This document shows, piece after piece, positions 43,325 through 51,234 of a DNA stretch of 64,000 nt (position 1 is its first letter; each line of letters opens with the position of its first letter). The notes under the pieces are model-generated. The model had not been told where the DNA came from, did no database searches, and saw only the letters and a list, made by a program, of their open reading frames with translations. Source of the DNA: Bacteroidota bacterium (GTDB lineage: Bacteria > Bacteroidota > Bacteroidia > Bacteroidales > UBA12481); NCBI GenBank assembly GCA_018669475.1, contig JABHCC010000137.1, positions 1 to 64,000 on the forward strand, given 5' to 3'. The position numbers were made by a program, and so were the translations under genes.

Positions 43325-44677
43325 ATGACTACACGTAGATCTTTTCTCAAAAAGGCAGGTGTTATTTCAGCAGCCTCTCTTGCTTTACCAAGTATTTTTC
43401 CTTCTTGTGTTAATTGGAGAGGGGCAAACGACCGGCTGATGGTTGGTCATATTGGATTAGGTTCAAGAGGTACCGATGAATTAAAGATGTATTTTCTGCC
43501 GCATGATAAATTCAGATCAGTGGCGGTTTGTGATGTTTTTCAATCAAGGAGAGACGCGGCCGCTGATGTTGTGAGAAAAGCCTACTCTGAAAAAGGATAT
43601 GAGAATCCTGATTGCCAAACATATCAAGACTATCGAGAATTGCTTGATCGTAAGGACATTGACATGGTGGCAATTACTACAAGCGACCATTGGCATTTAC
43701 CAATAGCAATTCATGCGGCTCAGGCTGGCAAGCATTGTCATGTGAATAAGCCTTTGGGTTTAAGCTATGAGTATATGATGCGACTGAAGGCTGAGCTTGA
43801 GAAAGGTAAGTTGCATTTCAATTATGGTAGCCAGCAGCGATCATATTCTTTTATGATTAAAGCAATGGAGTATATTCATAAGGGGGACCTGGGAGAGATA
43901 AAAGAAGTAATGGTTTGGGCTCCGGGAGGCGGAGCAGATCGTCATATTGGATACTTCAAAGCGATGGATGTTCCAAGTGGCCTCGATTATGATGCCTGGT
44001 TGGGGCCTGCTCCTCAGATGCCCTATACTGCAGACAGAGTGCATCGTGATGGATCCTTTTTTATTAATGATTATTCTATAGGCTTCTTAGCGGGATGGGG
44101 TGCTCATCCATTAGATATTCTTGTTTGGGCACTGGCAGATCAGTTGCAGGAAAACTTTGAAGTGAATGCCAGTGGACAAATAAGCTGGCCTGAAGGATGC
44201 ATGTATGACAACATAAATATTTGGGATTCTGATCTCACTTATATGAATGGTTTGAAAATAAGATTTATGAGCCAGGATCTGGCGAAGCCCGTTGTTATGA
44301 AATATCTGAAAGACTATCGGCAGAACGGGACATTATTCATCGGCTCAAAAGGCTGGATGTCACTCAGCAGAACTTATGCAGAATCAAATATTCCTGAGAT
44401 TCATCAGGCTATTAATGATTTTCCTAAGCAAGAATGGGGCTTGCATGGTGATCAGGGTAATCATGCACTTGAATTTGCAAAGTTAATACAGGGTGAACGC
44501 GATCATTATATGACAGTTGATGATGCTATTGCATCCGATTTAATAAGTCATGCATCCAATGCGGCCATTCGCTTGAATGAAAGTCTGAAATGGAATGCCC
44601 AAAAGAAGGAGATGCTTGGATCAACTGAAGCAAACAAGCTGATGAACCGTGGCCATCGATATCCATATGCTATTTAA
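43325..44677 (+). CDS. Gfo/Idh/MocA family oxidoreductase with Tat-type signal
   Basis: The protein has 450 residues. Twin-arginine signal TTRRSFLKKAGVISAASLAL at residues 2-21. The Rossmann fold starts VGHIGLGSRGTDELK. The usual EKP motif is NKP (CHVNKPLGLSYE), and the C-terminal domain has GGGADRHIGYF and FLAGWGAHPLDILVWAL. The family oxidises or epimerises sugars and polyols using NAD(P), and Tat-exported members carry the cofactor out already bound. Substrate unknown. It follows the protease gene by 18 nt. Confidence 0.9.
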   Translation: MTTRRSFLKKAGVISAASLALPSIFPSCVNWRGANDRLMVGHIGLGSRGTDELKMYFLPHDKFRSVAVCDVFQSRRDAAADVVRKAYSEKGYENPDCQTYQDYRELLDRKDIDMVAITTSDHWHLPIAIHAAQAGKHCHVNKPLGLSYEYMMRLKAELEKGKLHFNYGSQQRSYSFMIKAMEYIHKGDLGEIKEVMVWAPGGGADRHIGYFKAMDVPSGLDYDAWLGPAPQMPYTADRVHRDGSFFINDYSIGFLAGWGAHPLDILVWALADQLQENFEVNASGQISWPEGCMYDNINIWDSDLTYMNGLKIRFMSQDLAKPVVMKYLKDYRQNGTLFIGSKGWMSLSRTYAESNIPEIHQAINDFPKQEWGLHGDQGNHALEFAKLIQGERDHYMTVDDAIASDLISHASNAAIRLNESLKWNAQKKEMLGSTEANKLMNRGHRYPYAI

Positions 44678-44691
44678 TGCAGTGAAAGAAA

Positions 44692-46074
44692 TTATCTGGC
44701 AAGACTAATAAATGCTGCTTCCTTTCGTATAATCCATGAAGGATCCTTTTCAGCAAACTGCATCAATTCTTTCGTAGCCATAGGATTGATTTTTCCGATG
44801 ACTGATAAAGCCCTCCATCTGACCAGACTGTCATGGGCTGTATTCAAAAATATATCTCTTAAGCCTTGAATTGATCTGTTTCCCAAGCTAATGAGATGAT
44901 TAGAAGCCAGTGTATCCGCCTCCCAATGAGCGATACTTATCTCATTAAGTAATAATCCGATAGGATCTCCTTCAAAATCAGAGAGAATATCATTTAAACA
45001 AAGTCGGCGTAATTGCCCAACTGATTGTGCATAGATTTTCTTAATCTTAGCGCTAAGAGAATCTGGATCGTTTTTCAATAGTGAATGGGCTATCCTGAAT
45101 TGTTCCCACAATGAATCCTGCGGGATATAAGCATCCGGACATGCTTTGAATGATTCATCATCTGGCAAGATATCTTTTTCAATTAATTCGTCTATTGTTA
45201 TAAGGCCAAAAGTAAGGGCTATTAATCTTGGATCCATCCGGTAGGAGGTATGCCCCTCGTAGAAGCCATAGCGCTGAACATAATAGGGAGCTAAATCGCT
45301 AAAAAATATTTCCGGGGTTTGGGCCTGATTTCTTGACTTGTAAAGCGGCATAGGAAGGAAAATATGGATTTGAGATGTGCCGGTTAAGCTATCATTAAAC
45401 AGCGATGTTTGCCATCCTCTGCCCCCCTGGAAATTTACCTCGAGAAATTGATCATTGTAGTAGAACCCTGAAATATCAGCTTTTCGAGATGAACGGTGAT
45501 TCGGTACTTTGCTATATTCCCAAACCATATTCCATACATGGAAAAGGGGCCGGGCAAGTTGCTGATGGCTTAGTTTCATTGCTTTAACAAGGTCATTATC
45601 ATGCTCTATACAACTGAGTATTGTTTCATCTGTACAAAGAAAACCAGCCCATGATGCATGACCAGGCCAGGCATCTACCGTGATCTCCGCAACTGATCTG
45701 CCGTTAATACTTAGTGTTTTTCTGAGCTCACTCCTCTTGTGGAGGCCGGTTTTTTGAAGATTCTTAAAAGCGTCAGCTCCATAGTGAAGTTGATTTCCTT
45801 TTTCCCTTTGTCCGGCAACAACATTTCTGATACCACTATTCTCCTGGCTCACATCAAAAATACAATAGTCCCCGCTTGTCGTTTTTGCCAATAATATTTC
45901 CCTGCCATTCTTTGTTAAAGAGGGTGAAGGCAAATCTGGTTTATCGTTATAGGTATAGGGAAAAAACCGCAATGAGTCAGTATTAATTTTGATTAGCTGG
46001 ACATTGAATGGCTTGTGAGAAGTAGTACATGACCCAACCATAAATATGAATAAAAAGATTTTTGCTAACTTCAT
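44692..46074 (-). CDS. unrecognised lipoprotein with HEAT-like C-terminal repeat
   Basis: The protein has 460 residues. Lipoprotein signal with Cys16 (FMVGSC). The middle is mixed alpha/beta with Trp-rich patches (DAWPGHASWAGF, HVWNMVWEYSKV) and a Pro-rich segment near residues 240-260. The last 50 residues look like a HEAT-type helix pair (RWRALSVIGKINPMATKELM). No catalytic motif recognised. It is convergent with the oxidoreductase gene (14 nt between stops) and divergent from the nitrilase gene. A role together with these neighbours cannot be stated. Confidence 0.55.
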   Translation of the reverse strand: MKLAKIFLFIFMVGSCTTSHKPFNVQLIKINTDSLRFFPYTYNDKPDLPSPSLTKNGREILLAKTTSGDYCIFDVSQENSGIRNVVAGQREKGNQLHYGADAFKNLQKTGLHKRSELRKTLSINGRSVAEITVDAWPGHASWAGFLCTDETILSCIEHDNDLVKAMKLSHQQLARPLFHVWNMVWEYSKVPNHRSSRKADISGFYYNDQFLEVNFQGGRGWQTSLFNDSLTGTSQIHIFLPMPLYKSRNQAQTPEIFFSDLAPYYVQRYGFYEGHTSYRMDPRLIALTFGLITIDELIEKDILPDDESFKACPDAYIPQDSLWEQFRIAHSLLKNDPDSLSAKIKKIYAQSVGQLRRLCLNDILSDFEGDPIGLLLNEISIAHWEADTLASNHLISLGNRSIQGLRDIFLNTAHDSLVRWRALSVIGKINPMATKELMQFAEKDPSWIIRKEAAFISLAR

Positions 46075-46123
46075 GACGTCTTTATTTACCTAAAAGATAC
46101 GCTTTTATCAAAAAAGTTCCCAA

Positions 46124-47086
46124 GTGAAGGCAATAAAAACAGATAATTTAAGGATTGCAATGGCTCAGATTGCTCCTGTGTGGCTAAAAAGGGATGAGAC
46201 TATTGCGAAAATGCTTGTTTTTATTGAGCAGGCTGCGGATGAGAATTGTAATCTGGTAGTTTTTGGAGAAGCACTCCTGCCCGGGTATCCTTATTGGATA
46301 GAGCGAACTGACGGGGCACGATTTAACTCCAAAATTCAAAAGGAATTGCATGCCTGGTATATGAAGGAAGCGGTTCAAATTGAGGCCGGACATCTTGATA
46401 AACTTTGTGAACTTAGTGCAAAAAGAAATATTGCTATTGTTAGCGGCACTATCGAATGCCCAAATGATCGGGGAGGTCATAGCCTGTACTGCTCAATGGT
46501 TTATATTGATGAAAATGGCCTTATCAAAAATGTGCATCGTAAACTTCAACCAACATATGAAGAAAGACTGAGTTGGTCGCCAGGCGATGGGCATGGGCTC
46601 AGAGTTCAGCAACTAGGTGATTTCACAGTGGGTGGACTGAATTGCTGGGAAAACTGGATGCCCTTGTCGCGATCGGCACTGTATGCACAGGGAGAAGATC
46701 TTCACCTGGCAATTTGGCCAGGAGGAGTGCAAAATACTATTGACACAACTCCTTTTCTTGCCAAAGAAGGCAGATCTTATGTGGCTGGAGTTTCAGGACT
46801 AATGAGAAAGTCAGACATACCTGATGATATACCTCATGCCGATCTCATACGGGAAAAAAGCCAGGAAATATTGGCCAACGGAGGATCTTGTCTGGCTGCT
46901 CCAACAGGTGAATGGATAATTGAACCCTGCATTAATGAGGAGAAACTGATAATTGCGGATATTGACCATAAGCTCATCCGGGAGGAAAGACAAAATTTTG
47001 ATCCGGCAGGTCATTATTCACGTCCTGATGTGACTCAACTAATTGTAAACCGCCAAAGGCCGGGAATTGTGAGATTTGAAGATTAA
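46124..47086 (+). CDS. nitrilase
   Basis: The protein has 320 residues. The nitrilase triad is Glu49 (VVFGEALLPGYP), Lys140 (HRKLQPTYEERL) and Cys174 (GGLNCWENWMPL). The CWEN motif marks the true nitrilase branch, which turns nitriles into carboxylic acids and ammonia, rather than the amidase branch seen in the gene at 25511. No signal peptide, so cytosolic. It starts 50 nt from the divergent gene. The end is followed by a dispersed repeat. Confidence 0.9.
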   Translation: MKAIKTDNLRIAMAQIAPVWLKRDETIAKMLVFIEQAADENCNLVVFGEALLPGYPYWIERTDGARFNSKIQKELHAWYMKEAVQIEAGHLDKLCELSAKRNIAIVSGTIECPNDRGGHSLYCSMVYIDENGLIKNVHRKLQPTYEERLSWSPGDGHGLRVQQLGDFTVGGLNCWENWMPLSRSALYAQGEDLHLAIWPGGVQNTIDTTPFLAKEGRSYVAGVSGLMRKSDIPDDIPHADLIREKSQEILANGGSCLAAPTGEWIIEPCINEEKLIIADIDHKLIREERQNFDPAGHYSRPDVTQLIVNRQRPGIVRFED

Positions 47087-47096
47087 TGAATATTTG

Positions 47097-47210
47097 ATAT
47101 GAACCGAGCATGACAAAAGGAATAATCTTTAAAACACACGCGGATGATTGTTTTTGTTATGCGAGCTCTCCCGATTTTAATCGGGAACAAATAAGATTAA
47201 ATATAAACGA
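47097..47210 (-). repeat. dispersed 100-bp repeat R1 (inverted copy)
   Basis: On the minus strand this stretch matches, with small gaps, the two tandem copies at 55734-55834 and 55835-55936. Shared blocks include CGTTTATATTTA, TTATTTGT, GAGCTCGCA, AAAACAAT, GTGTGTG-like, TTTTGT and ATGCTCGGTTCAT. It holds an inverted repeat, GCATGACAAAA (47108-47118) with TTTTGTTATGC (47152-47162), and a perfect palindrome TCCCGATTTTAATCGGGA. It ends directly at the start codon of the next gene. Confidence 0.7.
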
Positions 47211-47921
47211 ATGAAATCTAATATGACCAGGAGTTTCTCCCGTATAATTCTGGCGCTGATTATTTCAATAGTTATATGGTTGGTCCTTATGATTTTGGTA
47301 GCCGGGAAAATTGACCCGGAGTGGGGTGACCTGGTTTTTCTGCTCTGGATAAAAGATCCGGGACTCAATTATTATCTGGGCTATCTTATTGGAATTGTTT
47401 TCACGATATTAACCATAATGTTTTTTGGAGGCTTATATGCTTTCTTGAGGCGCAAAACTCACTCACTCACCTTGTGGATTGCAATTTTGTTTGTGCCAAT
47501 CTATGGGGTGATTAATCTGCTTGTTTACAGTTCCCAGCTTCTTTTTGTTCCCCAGCTAATCCAGTCATATTCTGATCAGATTGCAGATGTCAGGATTTCA
47601 ATGTATCTGTTGCAGATGATTCAGCTGAGGGCAGGGTCATTTATGGCCTATAGCAGTAGCCTGGCTTATCTTATTCTGGGCATTCCTTCAGTCATTTTTG
47701 GAATTCTGTTACTTAAATCCCACTATACGGCTAAATTTGCAGGCAGTTTCCTTATTTTATATGCTGTATCATGTCTCCTGGGCGTAACAGGATCAGCGCT
47801 GGGAAATAAATTTTTAAGCATGGGAACAATGGCTGGTGTCGTTTTCTTTTTAATAGCCATGATATTTCTTTTTGCTTACACCCGCCTCAAAGGTCAAGCT
47901 AAACATGACCTGCCGGATTAA
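47211..47921 (+). CDS. six-TM hypothetical membrane protein
   Basis: This 236-residue protein has six clear TM segments (about residues 9-30, 56-80, 87-114, 142-168, 177-199 and 206-228). There are no charged residues within the helices and no recognised motif. It may belong to the DUF4386-like group, but this is a guess. The ATG immediately follows the repeat R1, so the promoter or leader must lie within the repeat or further upstream. Confidence 0.6.
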   Translation: MKSNMTRSFSRIILALIISIVIWLVLMILVAGKIDPEWGDLVFLLWIKDPGLNYYLGYLIGIVFTILTIMFFGGLYAFLRRKTHSLTLWIAILFVPIYGVINLLVYSSQLLFVPQLIQSYSDQIADVRISMYLLQMIQLRAGSFMAYSSSLAYLILGIPSVIFGILLLKSHYTAKFAGSFLILYAVSCLLGVTGSALGNKFLSMGTMAGVVFFLIAMIFLFAYTRLKGQAKHDLPD

Positions 47922-48135
47922 AGAGACTCCTATTCGAAAATGTCGAGTTTATGGATTCCTTATTAGAGTATATCTATGCCTGATTCTATGAAGAAATACG
48001 ATACTATTTTATCGATTAATCAAAGCATTTGATCGAAAAGCTTTCTACAGGTAGTTAAGTACTTGTAACTTCATCCATTCTCGTACGTCTGATAGTTGAA
48101 ACAAAATCTAATAGCAAATAATTAAAATATATTTT

Positions 48136-50316
48136 ATGAAAAAGATGAAACAGTATAGAATCTTACTGATCGTTGCACTGCTTGCTCTTACAAATTTGCA
48201 AGCTTTGAACGCACAATCCATAGCTGGTGACTGGTATGGACTTGCAGAGATTCAGGGAATGTTCCTTCAAATCGATATTCACATCACAGAAACTGATGAA
48301 GGTGTTACTGGTACTTTTGACGTGCCTGACCAGGGTGCACAGCAGATACCTTTTACCAGCATGACTTATGATGCTCCTGAGTTTAAATTTTCTTTTACTC
48401 CTGCCGGATTATCTTATGAAGGGTTTGTTGATCCCGGATGTACTAGAATTGTGGGGAAATTTAAACAAGGCGATCTGGAAGAAACCTTAAACTTTACAAG
48501 AGAGCCTGTTGAATTACCTGAGAGCAGTATGCCGAAGATCAAGGAGAAGTACGATAAAAAGGAGGTATACATTACCATGCGCGACGGAGTTCGTTTGTTT
48601 ACTTCAATATATACTCCTAAAGACATTGATGAAAATACGCCTATTCTGATTACTAGAACACCATATAACAGTGAAGGTGGTGGTGAGGAAGCCTATAATC
48701 AATTCCTGTCAATTTATTATCGCTTCATTAAGGAGAACTATATTTTTGTTTTTCAGGATGTTAGGGGAAGGTTTATGAGTGAAGGGGAGTTTGAGCATGT
48801 CAGACCAATCAATCCGAAGAAAAAAGGTAAGGAAATAGATGAAGCCTCCGACACATATGATACTGTTGAGTGGTTATTAGAGAATGTAGAGAATAACAAT
48901 GGTAAAGTAGGTGTTTCAGGGATCTCCTATCCGGGATTCTATGCCACTTTAGCTGCCATAGCATACCATCCGGCAATCAAGGCTGTATCGCCTCAGGCAC
49001 CTGTTACAAACTGGTGGATAGGAGATGACTGGCATCATAATGGAGCAGTGTTTATGCTTGATGGATTCTCTTTTTATAACAGATTCAGTGAAGATCATCC
49101 TGAACCAACGCGCAGAAATTCTCCCCAGGTTTTTAGTTGGGGCGTTCAGGATAGCTATGAATATTTCATGCGAAACAGTACTCTTAAAGGGCTTATAGAG
49201 AAGGATTTTTCAAGCCCCACAAGTTATTTTACAATTCTTAAGAACAATCCGGATTACAACGATTACTGGAAATCCACAGATCCCCGTCCACATTTGAAAA
49301 ATATTAGTGCTGCTGTTATGACTGTTGGCGGTTGGTTTGATGCTGAAGATTGCTGGGGAGCTCAGAAAACTTACGAGGCAATTGAGAATCAAAACCCGGG
49401 AGCTGAAAACATTGTTGTTATAGGTCCTTGGTCACATGGGCAATGGGCCTTAAACGGCGGAGAGAATATGGGTAATATGTATTGGGGAATGAATGCGAAT
49501 GATCGATTTCATGAGCAGGAAGTTGCCTTCTTTAACTATTATCTGAAAGGTGAAGGAGAAAATGATTTGCCCGAAGCTTTAATCTTTATGACCGGAGCCA
49601 ATGAATGGCGTGAGTTTGACACCTGGCCACCAGAAAATGTAAAAGTTGAGACAATGTACTTCTCAGATGATGAGCAACTTAGTGTTGAGAAGCCACAAGA
49701 AAAGAAAGTTTTTGATGAGTATGTCTCAGATCCGAATAAACCGGTTCCATATACTGAAGATGTTCATCTCCTGAGGTCAGCCAATTACATGACAGATGAT
49801 CAGCGATTTGCTTCAAGAAGACCTGATGTTTTAGTTTATGAGACAGAAGTCCTTGAAGAGGATTACACTCTCACTGGTACAATGATTGCCGATCTGTATG
49901 TTAGCACAACAGGAACAGATGCTGATTTCATCGTTAAAGTGATTGATGTATATCCCGACAATGCCCAGCCCCTGCCGGATCAGGACATAGACATGCCATT
50001 AGGCGGATACCAAATGCTGGTTCGTGGTGAGGTTTTCAGAGGTCGATACCGTAATAGTCTTGAGAAGCCAGAGGCCTTTGTTCCTGGAGAAATTACACAG
50101 GTGAAATATGAATTACCTGGCATTGCACATACATTCAAAAAAGGTCATCGGATGATGGTACAGGTTCAATCAAGCTGGTTTCCATTAGTTGATCGAAATC
50201 CTCAAACATTCGTTGATATTTACAATTGCAATGAATCTGATTTCCAAAAAGCAAGCCACAGGATATACAGGAATAAAAAATATCCATCGGGTTTACAGGT
50301 AATGGTGTTGGAATAG
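48136..50316 (+). CDS. CocE/NonD family hydrolase (peptidase S15 type)
   Basis: The protein has 726 residues. Signal peptide to about residue 27 (QALNAQ). Residues 28-130 form an N-terminal beta-domain with lipocalin-like SIAGDWYGLAEI. The S15 alpha/beta hydrolase domain begins TMRDGVRLFTSIYTP. Nucleophile Ser264 lies in GISYPG, Asp is in VGGWFDAEDCWG and His in GPWSHGQWAL. The C-terminal jelly-roll (X-Pro dipeptidyl-peptidase C-terminal type) has DADFIVKVIDVYPD. Related exported enzymes cleave acyl-peptide, beta-lactam or glutaryl amides. Substrate unknown. Confidence 0.9.
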   Translation: MKKMKQYRILLIVALLALTNLQALNAQSIAGDWYGLAEIQGMFLQIDIHITETDEGVTGTFDVPDQGAQQIPFTSMTYDAPEFKFSFTPAGLSYEGFVDPGCTRIVGKFKQGDLEETLNFTREPVELPESSMPKIKEKYDKKEVYITMRDGVRLFTSIYTPKDIDENTPILITRTPYNSEGGGEEAYNQFLSIYYRFIKENYIFVFQDVRGRFMSEGEFEHVRPINPKKKGKEIDEASDTYDTVEWLLENVENNNGKVGVSGISYPGFYATLAAIAYHPAIKAVSPQAPVTNWWIGDDWHHNGAVFMLDGFSFYNRFSEDHPEPTRRNSPQVFSWGVQDSYEYFMRNSTLKGLIEKDFSSPTSYFTILKNNPDYNDYWKSTDPRPHLKNISAAVMTVGGWFDAEDCWGAQKTYEAIENQNPGAENIVVIGPWSHGQWALNGGENMGNMYWGMNANDRFHEQEVAFFNYYLKGEGENDLPEALIFMTGANEWREFDTWPPENVKVETMYFSDDEQLSVEKPQEKKVFDEYVSDPNKPVPYTEDVHLLRSANYMTDDQRFASRRPDVLVYETEVLEEDYTLTGTMIADLYVSTTGTDADFIVKVIDVYPDNAQPLPDQDIDMPLGGYQMLVRGEVFRGRYRNSLEKPEAFVPGEITQVKYELPGIAHTFKKGHRMMVQVQSSWFPLVDRNPQTFVDIYNCNESDFQKASHRIYRNKKYPSGLQVMVLE

Positions 50317-50338
50317 GGACGGGTTCGCAACATCACAG

Positions 50339-50360
50339 GGGCCGATTCGCGAATCGGCCC
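50339..50360. repeat. perfect 22-bp GC-rich palindrome
   Basis: The palindrome is centred on TCGCGA between 50349 and 50350, and its arms are GGGCCGATTCG. It lies in the 92-bp gap between convergent genes (stops at 50316 and 50409) without a following T-run. It may act as a bidirectional transcription stop or mRNA-stabilising stem. Confidence 0.75.
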
Positions 50361-50408
50361 TGGATTGCATTTAATAATTTGGTGGAATTCGTATGGCTAA
50401 ACTAAAAG

Positions 50409-51224
50409 CTACAATTTACGAAGGTCAAAATATACCGTATCAGCACTAATTCCTGTAAATATTCCCAGTCCGTTTTCAATATTCGTTGGGGGCTCTGAAA
50501 TGTTAACTGAGTTCATTGTAGGATTATCAAAAAGATTGGCGAACTCCTGATTAACATGGTAAAGAATTACCTGATAAGTACCAAAATACATGAGATTCCG
50601 GAACCGGATCTCAAAATTATCTGCCTGTGATGGAGGAGCCTGGCTACGAACAGGAGCATCTTCAAACATTTCATTCACAGGTTCAGGACTAGCGTCAATG
50701 TTTGTCATACTTACATAGTAGAAACCATCATTGGGATTGTTCCAGCTTACAGTCAGGTTTGAACTGTTGAGCATGCCACTGGGATTCCCTACTTCGTAAT
50801 ACAATACATTGTCACTTATCTTAATAGAGAGGGGTTTAGGAGGTATCCAGGTTGAAGCTGAGAGCGTAAATCCATCGACATTGCTTTCAAATGACAGACT
50901 ATCACCTTCCTCCAGATCTATGGCATTTGGCAAAATGTAATAGACTCCTTGTTTCTCAGGTTTTTCTGTCATAATAAATCGATCACCATCCTTTAAAAGA
51001 AAGACCTCCAGGTTCGATATTGGCTTAGCTAATGAATCGTCCTCACTGCCAAGATATGGAATCATCTCGGTAATATTTACCATTATTGTATCAGTTTCTG
51101 CTGATATGAATGCCTCAACAACAGGCTTGATATAACCAGATTGCACCAAAGGGTTTTCGCTTTCACATGCTGCTACTCCCAATAATACTATCAGCCCTGC
51201 TATGTGTAGTTTTATAATTCTCAT
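50409..51224 (-). CDS. DUF4249 family lipoprotein
   Basis: The protein has 271 residues. Lipoprotein signal with Cys20 (LLGVAAC). The DUF4249 N-terminal pattern follows (KPVVEAFISAETDTIMVNIT), with a beta-sandwich and a middle region FYYVSMTNIDASPEP. This family is found almost only in Bacteroidota, directly after a TonB-dependent receptor, as here (10 nt after its stop). It is thought to be the surface-exposed partner of the receptor. Ligand unknown. Confidence 0.9.
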   Translation of the reverse strand: MRIIKLHIAGLIVLLGVAACESENPLVQSGYIKPVVEAFISAETDTIMVNITEMIPYLGSEDDSLAKPISNLEVFLLKDGDRFIMTEKPEKQGVYYILPNAIDLEEGDSLSFESNVDGFTLSASTWIPPKPLSIKISDNVLYYEVGNPSGMLNSSNLTVSWNNPNDGFYYVSMTNIDASPEPVNEMFEDAPVRSQAPPSQADNFEIRFRNLMYFGTYQVILYHVNQEFANLFDNPTMNSVNISEPPTNIENGLGIFTGISADTVYFDLRKL

Positions 51225-51234
51225 TGTCGTGATC

